NCBI GenBank assembly: GCA_029953675.1
Contig: JAMWBK010000006.1
Coordinates: 1,984,001 to 2,048,000, forward strand
Length of the DNA stretch: 64,000 nt
Direction of reading: 5' to 3'
Source of the DNA: Rhodosorus marinus
Taxonomy: Eukaryota > Rhodophyta > Stylonematophyceae > Stylonematales > Stylonemataceae
Translations under genes and position numbers: made by a program
In this document: in pieces, positions 1-13,446 of the stretch
Layout of the letters: every line of letters begins with the position of its first letter
Numbering within the stretch: position 1 is the first letter of the stretch
The notes under the pieces: model-generated
The model's input: only the letters and a program-made list of their open reading frames with translations
The model's database searches: none
Told to the model about the DNA's origin: nothing

Positions 1-252
1 CTTCACGATCAGAGAATCACAAGCTCAGGTTTCCTGCACACTTTTTGATACCGAATATTCAGACTTCAAAGCGTCAGAATTCAATGCGTCAGAATTCAAT
101 TTGGTTGCGAGGCAATTTACGTCCATCGATCAACCAACATGGATTCGTCACTCGATCGACGTGCATGGAATTCTTCCGAAGAATTATTTACGTAACAGAT
201 AAGACGGATCCAAGGCGAGCTTCTTCTCTTATTGTACAAGCACGACGACGAA

Positions 253-468
253 TCACTCCTCCGATCCATCTTCCGTTTCGGTCGAGCCTTCACCCAGTCT
301 TGACATAGCGCTGATTTGATTGCGTTCAGCTCGTCGAGCGTTCAGAGTTCGGGCATGATCGCCAGCAAGAAAAACCGAGTACAACACGGTCACCACGGTG
401 CCAAAAACAAGTACACTCGATATCCCCCGTTGAGCACCGTTCATCACATGGCGCATAACGGACCCCAT
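253..468 (-). CDS. possible small single-pass membrane protein
   Basis: A 71-residue frame with a hydrophobic segment at about residues 17-33 (SVLVFGTVVTVLYSVFLAG) followed by a basic stretch (RTLNARRAER) and an acidic tail. The layout, one short membrane span followed by a positively charged region, resembles small mitochondrial inner-membrane assembly factors such as COX14, but similarity is too weak to name it. It could be the last exon of a longer minus-strand gene. A frame at 951-1193 with an N-terminus rich in Arg and Ser (targeting-like) lies upstream on the same strand and could be its first exon, although I could not join the two convincingly. Confidence 0.35.
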   Translation of the reverse strand: MGSVMRHVMNGAQRGISSVLVFGTVVTVLYSVFLAGDHARTLNARRAERNQISAMSRLGEGSTETEDGSEE

Positions 469-1979
469 CCTTGTGCTCCTCCAGCTAAAAGCAGTTACTC
501 CTTCTCAGACACCAGAAAAAGACCAATGACTACGACTGGCTCTCGGCAAGCTCCATCTACGTCGAAGCCTTCCCCTCTAGCTCTGCACCGCAGCGCCGAA
601 AGTTTCCCGTCTGCACGGTCGTCAACAAAAATTCAGGAGCGGCACGACTTTTTCGAGCTGACTTGACTGTTACACGGCGTCATCCGCGGACGGCTATTTG
701 AGCCATCATTATATACCATAGAGGGGTTCCAAATATTTAGAAGTACAAGCTTGCAGATCGCAGATCGGCGTTATCCAGTCCAGGACCCGCGGGTTAGAAG
801 AACTTGCTCAAGCGCGTCGCAACGTGATCCCTCATCGTTGTAGCCGGTTACAACGACCGTTGAAAAAGGACTGAACCTGCGCTGACTGTGTCAGCTATTG
901 AATTCCACAGCGGCCCTCTTTGTCGTAGATCAGATCTTGGTCTGAGCGAACTAGGGAAGCTGAAAGCGATTTCTGTGATCATAACCCTCCACGTACCAGA
1001 AGACAAACGCGCGACCGCGAGGGGAAAAGCCGAAGGACTTGAGAGACGGGGGAGGCACGAATCGACTAACAGAGGCCCTGGGAAGTAACCAGGTAGCGGT
1101 ATAGCTCAAACTAGAGCAAGGCAGGCGTTCGATGAACCGCCCTACGTTTTGGCCGCAATCAACGAACTCTGAAAGCCGGCGCATAGTGAACAATCAATTT
1201 TGAATGTTATGATTGATAATATAATATTTTCTTTCACCAATCAGCTCGTACTGACTGCGACTCGTATCCAAAATCGGTATTCAATCATTTAATCTATAGT
1301 TATGTTTAAATTATTCGAGGACAACTCGATTAATGATTGTTCATCAATCCACGGCGTTCAGTAGATCCCAGCCCCTAAGGATGCCCTCGGGCGGAGTATT
1401 TGTCTCTAAACTTTTTGACCCCTTTGACTCGGAGCATAGAGTCGTCCGTACTTCATTTTAAAGAACTTTAGCTGCATGATCGGTCCATCATTGATACAAA
1501 GTATTGGGGCGAGAAACACTTCTCTAACCCCCTAGGGCTCTTAAGATATCAACAGGACGATCTTCTCGAGCGAATCTGACACATTCAACGTATTAATGGT
1601 CGTAGGCTAGTTTCATTTTTCTTAATTTATCTTTTATATATTATCCAAAAAGGGGATACGAGATAACGAAATAATGGTTGAAGTAGTTGATATACGATTG
1701 AGGGTTCTTGAGCAAAAGGGGCAATGATCGTAAGATCGAATTGGGGTGTGTACAAGTGTAGGAGAAAGCGTGCCAGAGGCGAGAGGGAGAGAGGGGGGAG
1801 GGTAACGAAGGGTTGTGGGTTAACGGTGACGTTCAAGTTCTGTTTGAAGATACGGTTTGGAAAACAACGAATATTAAACTCGATTACTTGAGAGGCTGTT
1901 GTTTCGTGGAAAGGGTTCGTATACCGAGTTGGATTTTCTGTTTGTTTTGGTTTTGTGTGAGGGTCTAGTGTTGCGCAGG
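469..1979. other. intergenic region with a purine-rich tract
   Basis: No confident gene. The minus-strand frame at 951-1193 (80 aa) starts with a basic, Ser-rich sequence that could be a targeting peptide. Around 1200-1640 the DNA is AT-rich and non-coding. A G/A-rich tract (gagggagagagggggg and neighbours, about 1779-1815) lies about 170 nt upstream of the TRAP-gamma start. Similar tracts precede several other genes here, so it is likely promoter or 5' leader. Confidence 0.4.
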
Positions 1980-2608
1980 ATGGCGACGGAAGAGATGATT
2001 GATGACGATGATCTTAACTTTGATTATGGAAGGAATCCATCTGTGGTGAGGAGAGGTGCATACTTCTTGATTGCGTTGGTTACGGTGTTGCTTCCGGTAT
2101 ACTTGTATGTTGGCGTTTTGGATATGCAGCTTGATGAAGCGCAGATTACGGTGCTTATTGGATCGATGATGGGATCTTTGCTTTTATCACTTGCATATCA
2201 CAACATCTACTTCTCGAAGAGGGTGCATGTAGTGGCTGATAGCTCGGTGCCAACGAAGAGCTCGTTCAAGAAAAATGTTGCGGCTTACAATGCAGCTGTG
2301 GACGCGTACGAATCGAAGTGCACGGTCACGGCCCTCTGCTGGAGTTTGTTCTACAACAATTTGCTGTACTTGAGCATTGTAGTAGTCTTTGGCATTTACG
2401 TGCTTGCTTCAAAGGTGAGTTTCCGATCTATCAAATGGGCTACTCTTTGTATATAATAGAATGGTTTACGGAAGCTGACTTTTGTATTGGTGGTCCATTC
2501 TTCGAACAGGTACCAAAGGAGGCGAACTTCGTGCTCTCTACGGTTGGTGCATCCGGCTTTGCGTTTTACAATTCGCGTAAGGCGATGCAGGCCATCGGCG
2601 AACTCTAG
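1980..2608 (+). CDS. SSR3: translocon-associated protein subunit gamma (TRAP-gamma/SSR3)
   Basis: Subunit of the ER translocon-associated protein complex, which sits beside the Sec61 channel and helps insert nascent secretory chains. Two exons, 1980-2414 and 2510-2608, joined in phase 0 (AAG|GTGAGT ... ACAG|GTACC), give 177 aa. The acidic N-terminus is followed by paired hydrophobic segments at about 25-45 and 55-75, a charged cytosolic loop with the family-like stretch from YNAAVDAYE to FYNNLLYLS, and a second pair ending in VLSTVGASGFAFYNS. The alignment to animal SSR3 runs along the whole length. The frame is open upstream to 1899, but MATEEM gives the usual family length. I am confident of the family. 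Confidence 0.88.
2415..2509 (+). other. spliceosomal intron in TRAP-gamma
   Basis: A 95-nt intron with donor GTGAGT and acceptor TTCGAACAG. It contains an in-frame stop (2454-2456), so it must be removed to reach the conserved C-terminal membrane segment. It serves as a clean reference for this genome's introns. Confidence 0.85.
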
Positions 2609-3268
2609 GAAACCTCCTAGAAACCCGCTTCTGGTATGATGCATGGTCCCCGTATTCACCCCATTTTGCTAGCTAGGATCCGCCTCTGTAAAATTTGTGA
2701 TCCGGCAATACCTGTTTTTGAGTACATATTTGGGGGTCTGGATCTGGAGAAATCTCAAAAAGTACCTAAACAGTCTCTTGGTCTTCTATAAGGTCGTTTT
2801 GGACGAGTACCTCGAAATCGCTGTCCTCTGGCCAGTTTGCTTGATTGTTCTGAAGCACTAAACAGCTCATAAGTCACGAGAGAAGCGCGGATTGAGAACA
2901 ACAGTCTAATCGGCCCAATAGGAATCAGCTGATACCAAGTGCACTTCTAGACCTCATCATCATCCTCTGCCGCGTCCCGGGGATCCGGAAGGCTTTTTCA
3001 ATTGCTTGTAGATGGCTTCCAAACGTGCTAAAGCGAGACTATGCACCCTCCCGCGGCTTTGCTATAATTACGATTTACTTACGACCACTCTCCCCACAGG
3101 AAGGGATCAAGATCAGGAAAGTCTCTGGAGCGATCCATTCTCCACCAGCAGAGAGCATAATCCACGTTGCTGCGTGATCGCTTTGAACGGTTCCAAACAA
3201 AAAGCGGATCCTGAAAGCAAAAAGGGTTAACGCATCAACACTAAAGCTTAACGCAGCACGCACTGCGG
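2609..3268. other. intergenic region, convergent gene ends
   Basis: Lies between the 3' ends of TRAP-gamma (+) and NDUFV2 (-). The short frames at 3012-3230 and 3075-3263 have no family resemblance and I regard them as chance. I see no other feature. Confidence 0.5.
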
Positions 3269-4424
<1,156 letters not shown>

Positions 4425-5377
4425 AACCCACAACTATTCAATATATGAAAATCCACTAAGAGAACAGACCTTTCTGGTTCTATTTCACATCTCGGGCTCG
4501 AGGAAACAAAAATCACAGAGACAATTTACCGTACCTTAGCATGCCGTTGATGCAATAAATAATTCGAGAACCACACAATAACAATAATAGAAAAAAGTAC
4601 CTAAAGACAACGAAACAGACACACCAAATCGATTCCTTGACCGGGAGTCACCAGTAATCATCGATCCCGGAACAGCTCATCCTCAACAGCGCACAAAAAC
4701 ACGTCGTCCCCATGAGCTCCGAATAGAAAATTATGCACAATATTGTTCCTAATTAAGAGTTTTATTTCTAACTAATGCTCTATTTCAGCCATTTAATAGG
4801 ACTTATACTCAATATTATTTTTGAAATATGGATAGATCTCGTAGTTCAGAGATATCTTCTCTTGATTTTGACCATATGGAATAGATTTTGACCTCGTGTA
4901 AGCTGACTGGCTTTCCTTGTTGGTTTCTGTTCAAATCGATCATTCGGGATATCGTCAACGTTGAGATGAAACCCTTGATAGCGTCTCTTGAGTACTCACT
5001 ATCTTCCGTGGAACACTTTTTCTGCCGATCGTAGAAGCTGACGGTACGATCTCGGATATCTGCATTCACCTGCATCAATGCAGCTCGTCAAAGATCTCCG
5101 TGCTCCTGATGTGATTGGAAAGCATAGACTATGTCTCTTGGTGTTCCAGCGACCTGCGGCCGAGGACTAGGCTGCACATCACACGACACCATTCAATAAC
5201 CAGAAGTATGACTGTTGCTTCCATATCGATCGATAGGTCGATTTTTCTCAGAACCAGGATGCATTTTCAAAATCCAATTTTTCTACCAGTTAGACAAATA
5301 AACAAAGCAAGTTTCCGAAACAGAGTGGAGACCTGACCCTCGCATGCCATACATATTACGTGTGCACGTATGTGTGA
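4425..5377. other. intergenic region with one possible unidentified minus-strand exon
   Basis: AT-rich from 4430 to 4815. A minus-strand frame at 4815-5068 (ending with residues SREDISELRDLSIFQK) has coding-like composition and is preceded on its strand by an acceptor-like TTGATGCAG. An upstream ATG frame beginning MEATVILLVIEW near 5221 could be its first exon. I do not recognise the protein, so this remains a tentative hypothetical gene. Confidence 0.35.
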
Positions 5378-7325
5378 TTACTTTTCCTTCTTCTTCTTAA
5401 CCTTCTTCTTCTCCTTCGATTTGGACTTTGCACCTTCCTCGGGTTCTTCTTCTGCCTTTCTCTTCTTCGATTTCTTAACCTCTCCATCTGCTTCCGCGGA
5501 CTTGTCCTTCTTCTTCTTCTTCTTCTTTTGCTGCGTATCTTCGTCAACGTCCTCCTCTGCCTGATCCGCACTCTTCTTCAACTTCTTCTTCTTCTTTTGT
5601 ACAGGTTCTTCACCATCCTAGACCAGTGCAATGAACGAAGCATTAATGCTTAGCTGGAAACAGAGTAGGGAAAAGAACATGTCGGCGTGCACGACGTCTC
5701 CGACGTTTGTTTCGAGAATCTCCACCGCACTCATGGCTGGCGGGGATGACTCACCATGACCATATCCGCAGAATCGTTGTATGTTTTCGCTGGCTCATCC
5801 GGTGCAATATATACACCTTGGGAAGAGTTGCGGCCTGCTTTGCTAATAGCGTTGCTCTGTTTGCCTTCCAACTGCCTCAGTCGATTCTCAACCTTGAGGC
5901 GGTTCTCTTCACCAACAGCACCGTCATTTTCTCCCTCCCCGAGAGCATCTAGGCGGATCGAAAGGGCACATTTGGCCGCTAGAACGCGCGAGATCTTACC
6001 CTTGTGTTTCGGTGCCGCCAATCCAACAACCGACGCGTGATAGATAAGACCTGCCCAGAGCAATTTTCTCCACATGAGCTGATATCATTACATGAGGACT
6101 CCAGATCTGCGGCTACTCACCGTATTTTGGTGTTGCGTGCTTCGTTTTCAAGGCTCGGAAGAGCGCCTTCTCAGCTCCCAGCAGCTGTACCGTACTCGCA
6201 GGATATTTGGCAAGATTAAGAAGAGAGCCAGCATGGGCAATCAGCCGAGCCCCAACCAATTCTCCAACCATCGCAGTTAAGTTCGGCGCAATGGCTCTCA
6301 TACGATTCTTGAGATACTCGAACAGCTTGAACCTGTACTCCGATAGAGTAGTGACCTGCTTGATGGAATGTGAGAGAAAAAGGTTAGAGTACTCAGTGAC
6401 CAGAAGACTCAATGCTTTTCTGAGGGGAAAGGTCGAGAGAAAATGCCATACCTGGCTGCACAACGAGGTAATATTTCGGACGTCCTCCTCAGAGATTTCA
6501 GTACCCATGGATACTTCAGCGGCTTCCTTCAACTCCTCTTCGACCTCTTCCTCGAGAATATCCTTGAAATCGAGACCCTTTGCGTTGCTCCGAATCTTCA
6601 TTCGAGCTACGACTTGTGCGTATTTAACATTTTCGTTGATGATCTTCACCATCTCCGGGAAATGCCATCCGTACCATTCCTTCAGTCTCATTGCGTACGT
6701 ATTCAGCTCCTTGTCCAGGTCGTCCAAGAGCCCGATCGCCTGAATCGAGGAGACAGCCGGTTCCACTGTGAGTTATCGGGGTGACGGGTTGGTCCATGTT
6801 CTCTACGGTGATAATGGCGTGCAAACTTACCTGAACGATCATTGTATCGACTTTGTCTGGTGAAAACTTCAATTTGTAACGGGACAGAGAGTGGGCGAGA
6901 CCCAGAATCATGGCTTTGCGCTCGTGCTCTGTGGACTTTTCTCCTACGAGATCCTCAAAATTCGCTCGAATAACCCGAATTATCTCTTGCACCGACGAAT
7001 CAAATATACACTGGAGACCCAATTTCGACTTGATCGCATTTCCGAGCTTAGACTCCCCGACGGCGAGCTCCTCAGCGTCCTTCACATTCTTCTTCAAGAA
7101 CTTCTTGAGCTGCTTAGAGATCTTGCCCTCAACAATTGCAGTTGACGCGGCCAACGCATCCGTTGTGCTCTCAAACTTTCCAAACGCCTTCAGTCGCAGC
7201 GACGAGCTCAGCGAATCGCCTGTCAAAATCCCCCCAATCTCCTCCGGCTTCACATCCTTCAGCTTCGCAGTATCCGTCACCTTAAACAAAGCATGACCGG
7301 ACGGCGTCTCAAACAAAACCAACAT
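5378..7325 (-). CDS. NOP58: box C/D snoRNP core protein NOP58 (NOP5)
   Basis: Core scaffold of box C/D snoRNPs, which guide 2'-O-methylation of rRNA in the nucleolus. It pairs with NOP56 and recruits fibrillarin. Five exons: 7325-6831, 6739-6452, 6355-6121, 6050-5755 and 5617-5378, in total 517 aa. The start [14 protein letters not shown] is the family N-terminus. An upstream in-frame ATG at 7373 would add 16 residues and is less likely. It has the NOP5NT domain, the coiled-coil NOSIC region ([22 protein letters not shown]) and the Nop domain with [32 protein letters not shown] and PKHKGKISR. The last exon encodes the lysine/glutamate-rich tail typical of NOP58. Confidence is high. Confidence 0.95.
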
Positions 7326-8375
7326 GTCTTTTAACAAGCGGGGCCAAAACACCAAAGCAAAATTCGAACCCAACCCCTAACCCACTTCCCAAAAATATCC
7401 ACCTCCAAAACCTCTACACGATGATCCTCCTAAACTATGCCCTAAGGTTCAAATACTTTCCTTAAGACATGTTTGCATCCGGCCTTCCTAGTTCAAACCT
7501 AATCGCGCTCTGCTAAACCCTCCGCAACTGCGCGAGAGGGTGACATCCTCTCCTCCCTGTACACGGCATTGGCCAACCTCCTTAAAAACAACAAAAGACC
7601 AAACACCGTCGACGCTCATAGCTGTGACAGTTATAATGAGGATAGCGCTCTAGTACTTATCTGCCGTATATGATATTTTTATACAACAATATTTTTGGAT
7701 AATAGTATAAGTATTATTGTACAAAACAATTGATCCCTATTATTATAACTGTCATCTACTGGGTGAACTCCTCAAGTTGATATGGCAAAGCAGGCAGATG
7801 GCCTCTATTTATTTTCGTAATATCCCAATATGTGTGCTAGCTTCAAGGAGAGGGGGGGGTAATAGGTTTTGGCGAGGGGTGTGATGATCGACAATTATGA
7901 ACAAGCTCGGGGGAAGTGGATAGGAGGGGAGACAGCGGGTTGGAGAGAAGGACGTTTCTTGTGTAGATTGTTTCTGTCGAGCCCACGGTGGCGCTCACTA
8001 CAGCATTAGTAGAGCGTTTGCTTTTTGTGAAATTTGTTATGAAAAACTTATGAAGTTTGTCCAGGTCGCGATGATGCCTACCGCTCGAGATGCACACTGG
8101 AGCAAATTCCGTTTATGGGTTTCCACGTTCTGCATCGCCTCCTCCAAATTGCCATAGGCGATCGAGTTTGAAGACGTGGGAGTGAGTGGCGGTGGATTGG
8201 ACAGGACCAGGAGTTTAATCTACAGTACGACCATTTCTGGAATTTCTGCTGGGAACGAATTTGGTTAATAGCATTACGCCCAGCAACCGGTCCGCGACAT
8301 GGGCTGAAGTCAACAATGGTTACATTTACATTATCTCCCGGACTAAATTATTCGATATTGCGAGACAAGCTAGTA
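7326..8375. other. intergenic region
   Basis: Lies between NOP58 (5' end) and the polymerase gene (3' end). It is AT-rich around 7640-7760. A minus-strand frame at 7843-8097 shows no family resemblance. No gene is supported. Confidence 0.5.
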
Positions 8376-9909
8376 TTAGCTTTGCTCCAGGCACATGTCT
8401 ATGTGCTGGTTGAGATCCGCATTGGACTTTCCGGGCAATGACCGATTGCATATCGGGCATTCTGGTGCTCTTGTCCGAGGCTTCCGGCTGAAAAAGTCCA
8501 TCAGCTGACTGGTTCCCGGTTGTGGGATGAGATTGACAAAGTTGCAAGCGCCCACACCGAGGAGGGTGAGGTGAAATGGTTCTGCAATCCCGCTGGCTTT
8601 GAGCACGTGAATCATCGCATGCTGCAGAGCATTTACCTCGACGTCTGGAAAGGGGGTGGACCGACTCTCTCTATTTCTTTTCGCCTTTCGGAACACCACA
8701 CGAAGTGTTGACGCTCGCCGTCCTGGGTGCAGCTCGGCATCAATCTGAAGCCGATCCTTCAGCTCTCCACATAGCTTAAGCGTCAGGTTGTGTACTTCCT
8801 CCCACGTTTTTGCAGACTTAAACGAATCCTCCACAGAAACAATCTTCGTTGCAATCGTGTTCTTCACCTCTGTCCGATCCTCTCCTCGAGCTAAGTCCCA
8901 CAACCATGCAGCTTTCTTCGACCCAAGAACGTTTTCAAGCTGCGGGAGGTTGTAAGCAGAACGCAAATGCCCAGCGGTTTTCACCTCTTCACCGAAGATC
9001 TGACGAAATTCATAACTGGCCTTCCAACCCACCCCCGGCAGTTTCCTCAGCGGTAGCTCGGATACATACGAACCGGCAATGCCAGGCATTAAGGAAGTTT
9101 GGGAGTTCGGCTTGTGTATGTTCGCGGCCAACTTCGCCAACATCTTGTTGTTGGCCACGCCAGCACAGCAAGTCAGTTCACTGTCTTCTAAGATTTTCGA
9201 GCGAAGTCGGGAGGCCAGTTGCGACCCAACCATCAGAGCTCTCTCCGTCTCAACGTCCTCCGCCGTTGAACCTGACGAGATTGCCGCAAAGCAAAGAATC
9301 AGGATGTATCCTGTGGGTGCCACGGAAGGTTATTACAGAAAGTGAAAGGGGCATACCTTCAGATAATTGGTCCATAGCAGGATAAACAAATCCTTCAAAG
9401 TTGTAGTTGTACGATTTCGATTTTATAGTCTCGTCAACGATGTGCGTGGCGTCAATGAAGAACTCGTCAAGCCCCAGTTTTTCTATCCTCGTACTTGGTC
9501 CACATACACTGCGCACAGCCTGATGTACAAGCTCATTAGCAGCTCTGTACCTGGTAAGATCCTCACCATTTATCAGGATAAGCTCTGGACAGCTCTTTAC
9601 CGCGTCAGCGGTATTCATCAGCTTTCTACAACCGAACTTCCGCGCAACGTAGTTGCACGTTACGATAATATGCTGTTGGGTGACGGCTACAGGCTTTTCC
9701 TCAAGCTCGGGTCTAGCAACAATCTCGACCTGAGCGTAGAAGCAGTCCAAATCAATGGCTAATACAACCCTGTCGGTAGCCACTGGCTCGACCGCAGTCA
9801 GGAAAGTCGCGGACACTGGTGCAACATTATCATCCCCGTCCTCCGCATTGCCGTGTACAGCTGCTCTATGGTTTTCCTTCAGTTTGGTTTCCTGATTGCC
9901 AACCTCCAT
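8376..9909 (-). CDS. POLI: Y-family translesion DNA polymerase, iota-like, with UBZ4 zinc finger
   Basis: Predicted error-prone translesion polymerase acting in the nucleus on damaged template. Two exons, 9909-9357 and 9271-8376, joined in phase 1 (intron GTATGC...TCGTCAG), give 482 aa. Catalytic carboxylates are visible in AIDLDCFYAQVE (D53, with D55 beside it) and KLGLDEFFID (D148, E149). The latter matches Pol iota better than Pol eta or kappa. The thumb helix-hairpin-helix is represented by RKLPGVGWKASYEF, and the little-finger domain ends in PFHLTLLGVGACNF. Near the end, TSQLMDFFSRK resembles a PCNA-binding box (T replaces the usual Q), and the last 27 residues form a C2HC ubiquitin-binding finger (C456, C459, H474, C478). 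Animal Pol iota uses helical UBM motifs instead. The iota assignment is probable. Confidence 0.85.
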
Positions 9910-11089
9910 GTTCCCTCAACAGCCTGCCGACCTCCTCTACATCTTAAAGCGTTGAAAACGCAACAAACGGAAGATCCTCCATTACCAATAACCTAGCTTC
10001 TTCTCTGCAAACACCACGGATTCCATAGTACAACCTTGTGTTGTCGAGGCTGTGCTCTACGGTCCTCATCGTCGTCACCACCTCTTCAAGCTCCGACTAA
10101 GAAGACAGATATCATGTCCAGACCGATGCATCCGAAACTTCCTACAATTCGGGACACAGTACAACATTCATCTCGCTGTCAACGTTCAAGCTATTCACCC
10201 AGAATTCCTGTACCCAATTCTGAGACTCTTGAACTTCATAGAGGTAGGTAGAGACACCAGTGTCAATATCCTCCCCATCCAAACCGGACACGCTGCTTCG
10301 AAAGTCTTGTCACAGGGATATGGATGCGGGGAGGTAAGAACACTGGTGCTGGTTAAAGAGCTTTCCTCTGTGCGGAATTTTTCGTTTGCGCCCAAAGCAC
10401 ATTGGCCGATGATACTTGGTGTAGTCATAAACATTGCTGGCGATTTTGGGGGGTTTTGGACAGGAACATTGGCAGATGACATTTTGATGTTGGCCAAGAA
10501 CATTGGCCGATGACATTTTGGTTTTGGCCAGGGGGGAACATTGGCCAGGAACATTGGTGTTCAGTATTTTGGCCGGCTTTACATTCCAGCAGAAGTGGTC
10601 AAGGACAACCGAACCTGGCTACTACTGGAAGAGGTTGGGCTGAGCTCTCAAATGTGCAGTGATAAACGTCGAAGCTCCAGATCACAGAACAATCTAGTTG
10701 GTAGCACTGGCTCCAATGCTTGTCGATGTTGTTTCGCTTCCCGCCTCCAACGAATCGATGTTAAGAGTGGTTCTTGCTTTGTGCCAGAGAGCTTTTGCAC
10801 GGCCAAGCCAACTGGGCAGCAGCATCGGGAACCTTATCGTCAACAGCAAGTTTGCTGTACGGAAGGCCTCCGTCCATTACCCTTCTCGACGACCCAGTCG
10901 TTGGCCCTTGTCTGTTTCCACTGTTCATATCCAGTTAGTTTGCTTCTCAGTAAGGTTTTCCTGAAGTAGTCGGCGATGCCGATGAACAGATCCACGCTTC
11001 GACTATCCCTGCACACCAGCAGGCGCTGGCAGTTGTTTCAGGATGAATTCCTTTGGTTGTGACCGTTGCAAATCAGTTCGCTTCTACCT
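9910..11089. other. intergenic region with GGCC/ACATTGG repeats and coding-like fragments
   Basis: Plus-strand frames at about 10052-10250 (containing NVQAIHPEFLYPILRLLN) and 10695-10960 (containing LVALAPMLVDVVSLP) look coding-like and might be exons of an unidentified + gene, but I could not join them. Between them, 10390-10560 holds repeats built on ACATTGGCCGATGACATTTTG and TTGGCCA(A/G)G, related to a repeat at 52990-53150. Confidence 0.35.
10402..10560. repeat. degenerate tandem repeat of acattggccgatgacatttt type
   Basis: The motifs attggccgatgatac, acattggcagatgacatttt and acattggccgatgacatttt, followed by several ttggccaggaacattgg variants, recur within about 160 bp. The core ggccgatgatac also appears at 53009 and 53101, so this is a dispersed family. 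The acattgg element is shared with the 12-bp minisatellite at 20.3 and 22.1 kb. Confidence 0.6.
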
Positions 11090-12762
11090 TCACGCAATGG
11101 ATTCCGGGTCAGCTCTCCAGAGGGTGATCTCGGTCTGCTTAAAGTACCGACGATCGGCGTCGTCAACCTGAAACATAAAGTGTTCAATAGTGGAGTACTG
11201 AGCAAGAGGGTTCGCGAGAGGGGGCTAGTCCGGTATCAGACATGGAAAAAGTGAGCTCACCAAAACGAGATTGAGGAAATAACGAACAGAAAAAATGTTG
11301 TTCACAGATCGGTAGGTCCTATAAGTACGTAAACCAACGCTTACAAGTTTAGCGTGTTTGTTGTGCGTGAGAAACTCATTGCTTGTGGAAGTAAGTGTTG
11401 TACAGAAAATCTTACGGTGTCAGTGAGTCGTAAGCTGATAGGAAGAGACGAATAGGAATCTTCTCGCTTCGAACAGGAGCACCGTCCATGACCTACCGAA
11501 TACGACAACACCCATTAGCCAAGGACAGCCTCCCACCCACGATCTGCAGGAACGACCTGTGCTTACCTCAAACTTGCCAATCGTGTCAGTCTCATTATGA
11601 ACATTAGTCCCAGCAGGCCCAGCGCTTTCTTTCCTTTTCAACTCAATTTCCATCCGCTTGATTTTGATCTTAGCCTTTCCGAACGAGTCAGAATAACAAA
11701 TGACGGTTCTTAACCCTGCGTTGCTAGGTGAAAACGCGAGTTTTCCTTGAGGTAGACGCAGGTCCCAAGCCGTCGTTTGGCTGGACTGGTTCCTTACCAA
11801 CACGAAGTAGATCCATCCTCTTACCACGTCTGTCGTATGATACTTGGATCTATCGTAGTCGAATTCAATGTGGAGGACGTCCTCAATTCCGACTTCCATA
11901 CCTGATGTTGGCATGCACAAGGTGAGGTTGAGCCGGTTGGTATTCGGATCAAATGTGCCTGCGATGTAAGTTCGAAAGGCTTACGAATGGAGTTATTGAT
12001 TTCTGGTTCTGGTTGAGTATGCTGAACTGATATGTCGAACTCCTTCTTGAAGTCCGGGGATGTGTGGGGTCTCTGTATTGTGACGCGCAGAAAGTACCTC
12101 AGCTGAACCTACACACAGAGACAAGGATGACATGTCCTGATCAGTTGCGAAGAACTTCGCTCCGTAGAGGGAAATATACAAGGGCGAGTTCTGTGTACAT
12201 TAAGCCCGGAGTAGGTATCAAACGCCTTCTCTACATCTGAGAATGCGAACGCGTATTGCTTAGTCCCAGTAATAACCCCCGGTTCATCGAGCTCTCGTAT
12301 CAAAGAGACGAACTCTTGATTTTGGTCACGGTCATACAACCTGAACAAAGCAAAGGGGTGGGTGATGGAGTAGGCTTAAGAGAGGGTGCAGACGTATACA
12401 ATATGTGACAAGTGTTCCGCACAGTTCAATCGTTCCCACGAATTCTATTCTGACCCCAAGAGTCTGAAGCGCCTTCCCTTCTTTTACCGAAACTGTAACC
12501 TTTCCGCTGACGGAATCACGATGTCCGTACAATGGTAGTTGTTTCTCTTCACCCTTTGCATTTGGTGGCACTACCTTTACATATGGACGATTCTGGGCAC
12601 CATCGAGGGCCTTTTTTCGAAACCATAAGTTGAAGCGGAAGTCAGCGTCTATCCTATCTGTCGAATCTGATCCAATGTTGATCCGATCTTTCCGTGCTTT
12701 GTACTCACGAACGAGATCTGACAGGGCTGGGCCAACCCAAACAAGCTTAGGGCGGCGTCCAT
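11090..12762 (-). CDS. VPS26: retromer subunit VPS26
   Basis: Arrestin-fold subunit of the retromer, which recycles cargo from endosomes to the Golgi or plasma membrane. Nine exons by similarity: 12762-12713, 12653-12423, 12340-12199, 12108-11985, 11901-11798, 11674-11567, 11492-11416, 11318-11261 and 11167-11090, in total 323 aa. Phases close throughout. Landmarks are SLFGLAQPCQISI (family N-terminus), VRIEFVGTIELLYD, LRYFLRVT, NSIRMEVGIEDVLHIEF, the helix KRMEIELKRKES, ETDTIGKFEVMDGAPV, NNIFSVRYFLNLVL and DDADRRYFKQTEITLWR. Intron 1 (59 nt) has the rare donor GTTCGT. Other introns have ordinary GT donors. I am confident in the family and fairly confident in each junction. Confidence 0.92.
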
Positions 12763-13446
12763 CCACTTCTCGTGAAATCCTCAGCAAGGCAAAAAAATAC
12801 AGACTCGACCTCGCTTAAATCAACAATTCTCCTGCACTCTTGAGCTGGAAAAACTCACTCCTCAAACCCCCTCCCCACTCTCTTTCACCAAACAGCTCTC
12901 CCAGAAGATCAAGGGCCAAGAAAGCTCGAACTAACTCCGATCTTCATAGTCGAACAAGAGGATCTTCAACCTAAACAAAGCAGCCAAGAAAAAGCTACTG
13001 AGGGACATCCCACTCCCCTCCTTCCTAATTTCCACCTAAAGTTATGGTCCTTATCCGATGAATAATGATTGAACAATCATTATACTATCAATAAATACAA
13101 TTTTTATACGTTGAGCGAGAAATACTTTAATTCAAGCTAATTGGAATAGAAGTGGATATGAAGAATTTCCCTAAGGAGGTCAATGCTCTGGTTGAAGGGG
13201 TGACGTAGATTTCGATGTCATTCGTTTGCAACTGGTTGTCGATGTGTGGACCGTATGGTAATCTTGTACTGACTTTTGAAGGTGCTGCTCGTTGGGTGAG
13301 CAAACCTCGGATCGACCACCTCAACCCGATTTGACGTCCGCATTGTTTTGTGTTTGTGGACTGAGATCGTGTGAGGTTCGCGGGTTGGGTCTGAACTTTG
13401 AAGCTACCAATCCGCAAGACGTGCGTGCAAAAATTAGCTCATCCGT
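12763..13446. other. intergenic region
   Basis: Upstream of VPS26 there is a pyrimidine-rich + strand (cctcccc at about 12865-12900), which is G-rich on the VPS26 coding strand. 13040-13130 is AT-rich. The frames at 13127-13417 are not supported as genes. Confidence 0.45.

Noticed and set aside
5356-5571. Arg/Lys-rich and Ser/Phe-rich frames
   Set aside because: Shadow frames of the lysine-rich NOP58 tail in exon 5.
13127-13417. Minus-strand 96-residue frame downstream of PGM
   Set aside because: No family resemblance, no splice context, and Ser/Thr-rich random-looking composition.
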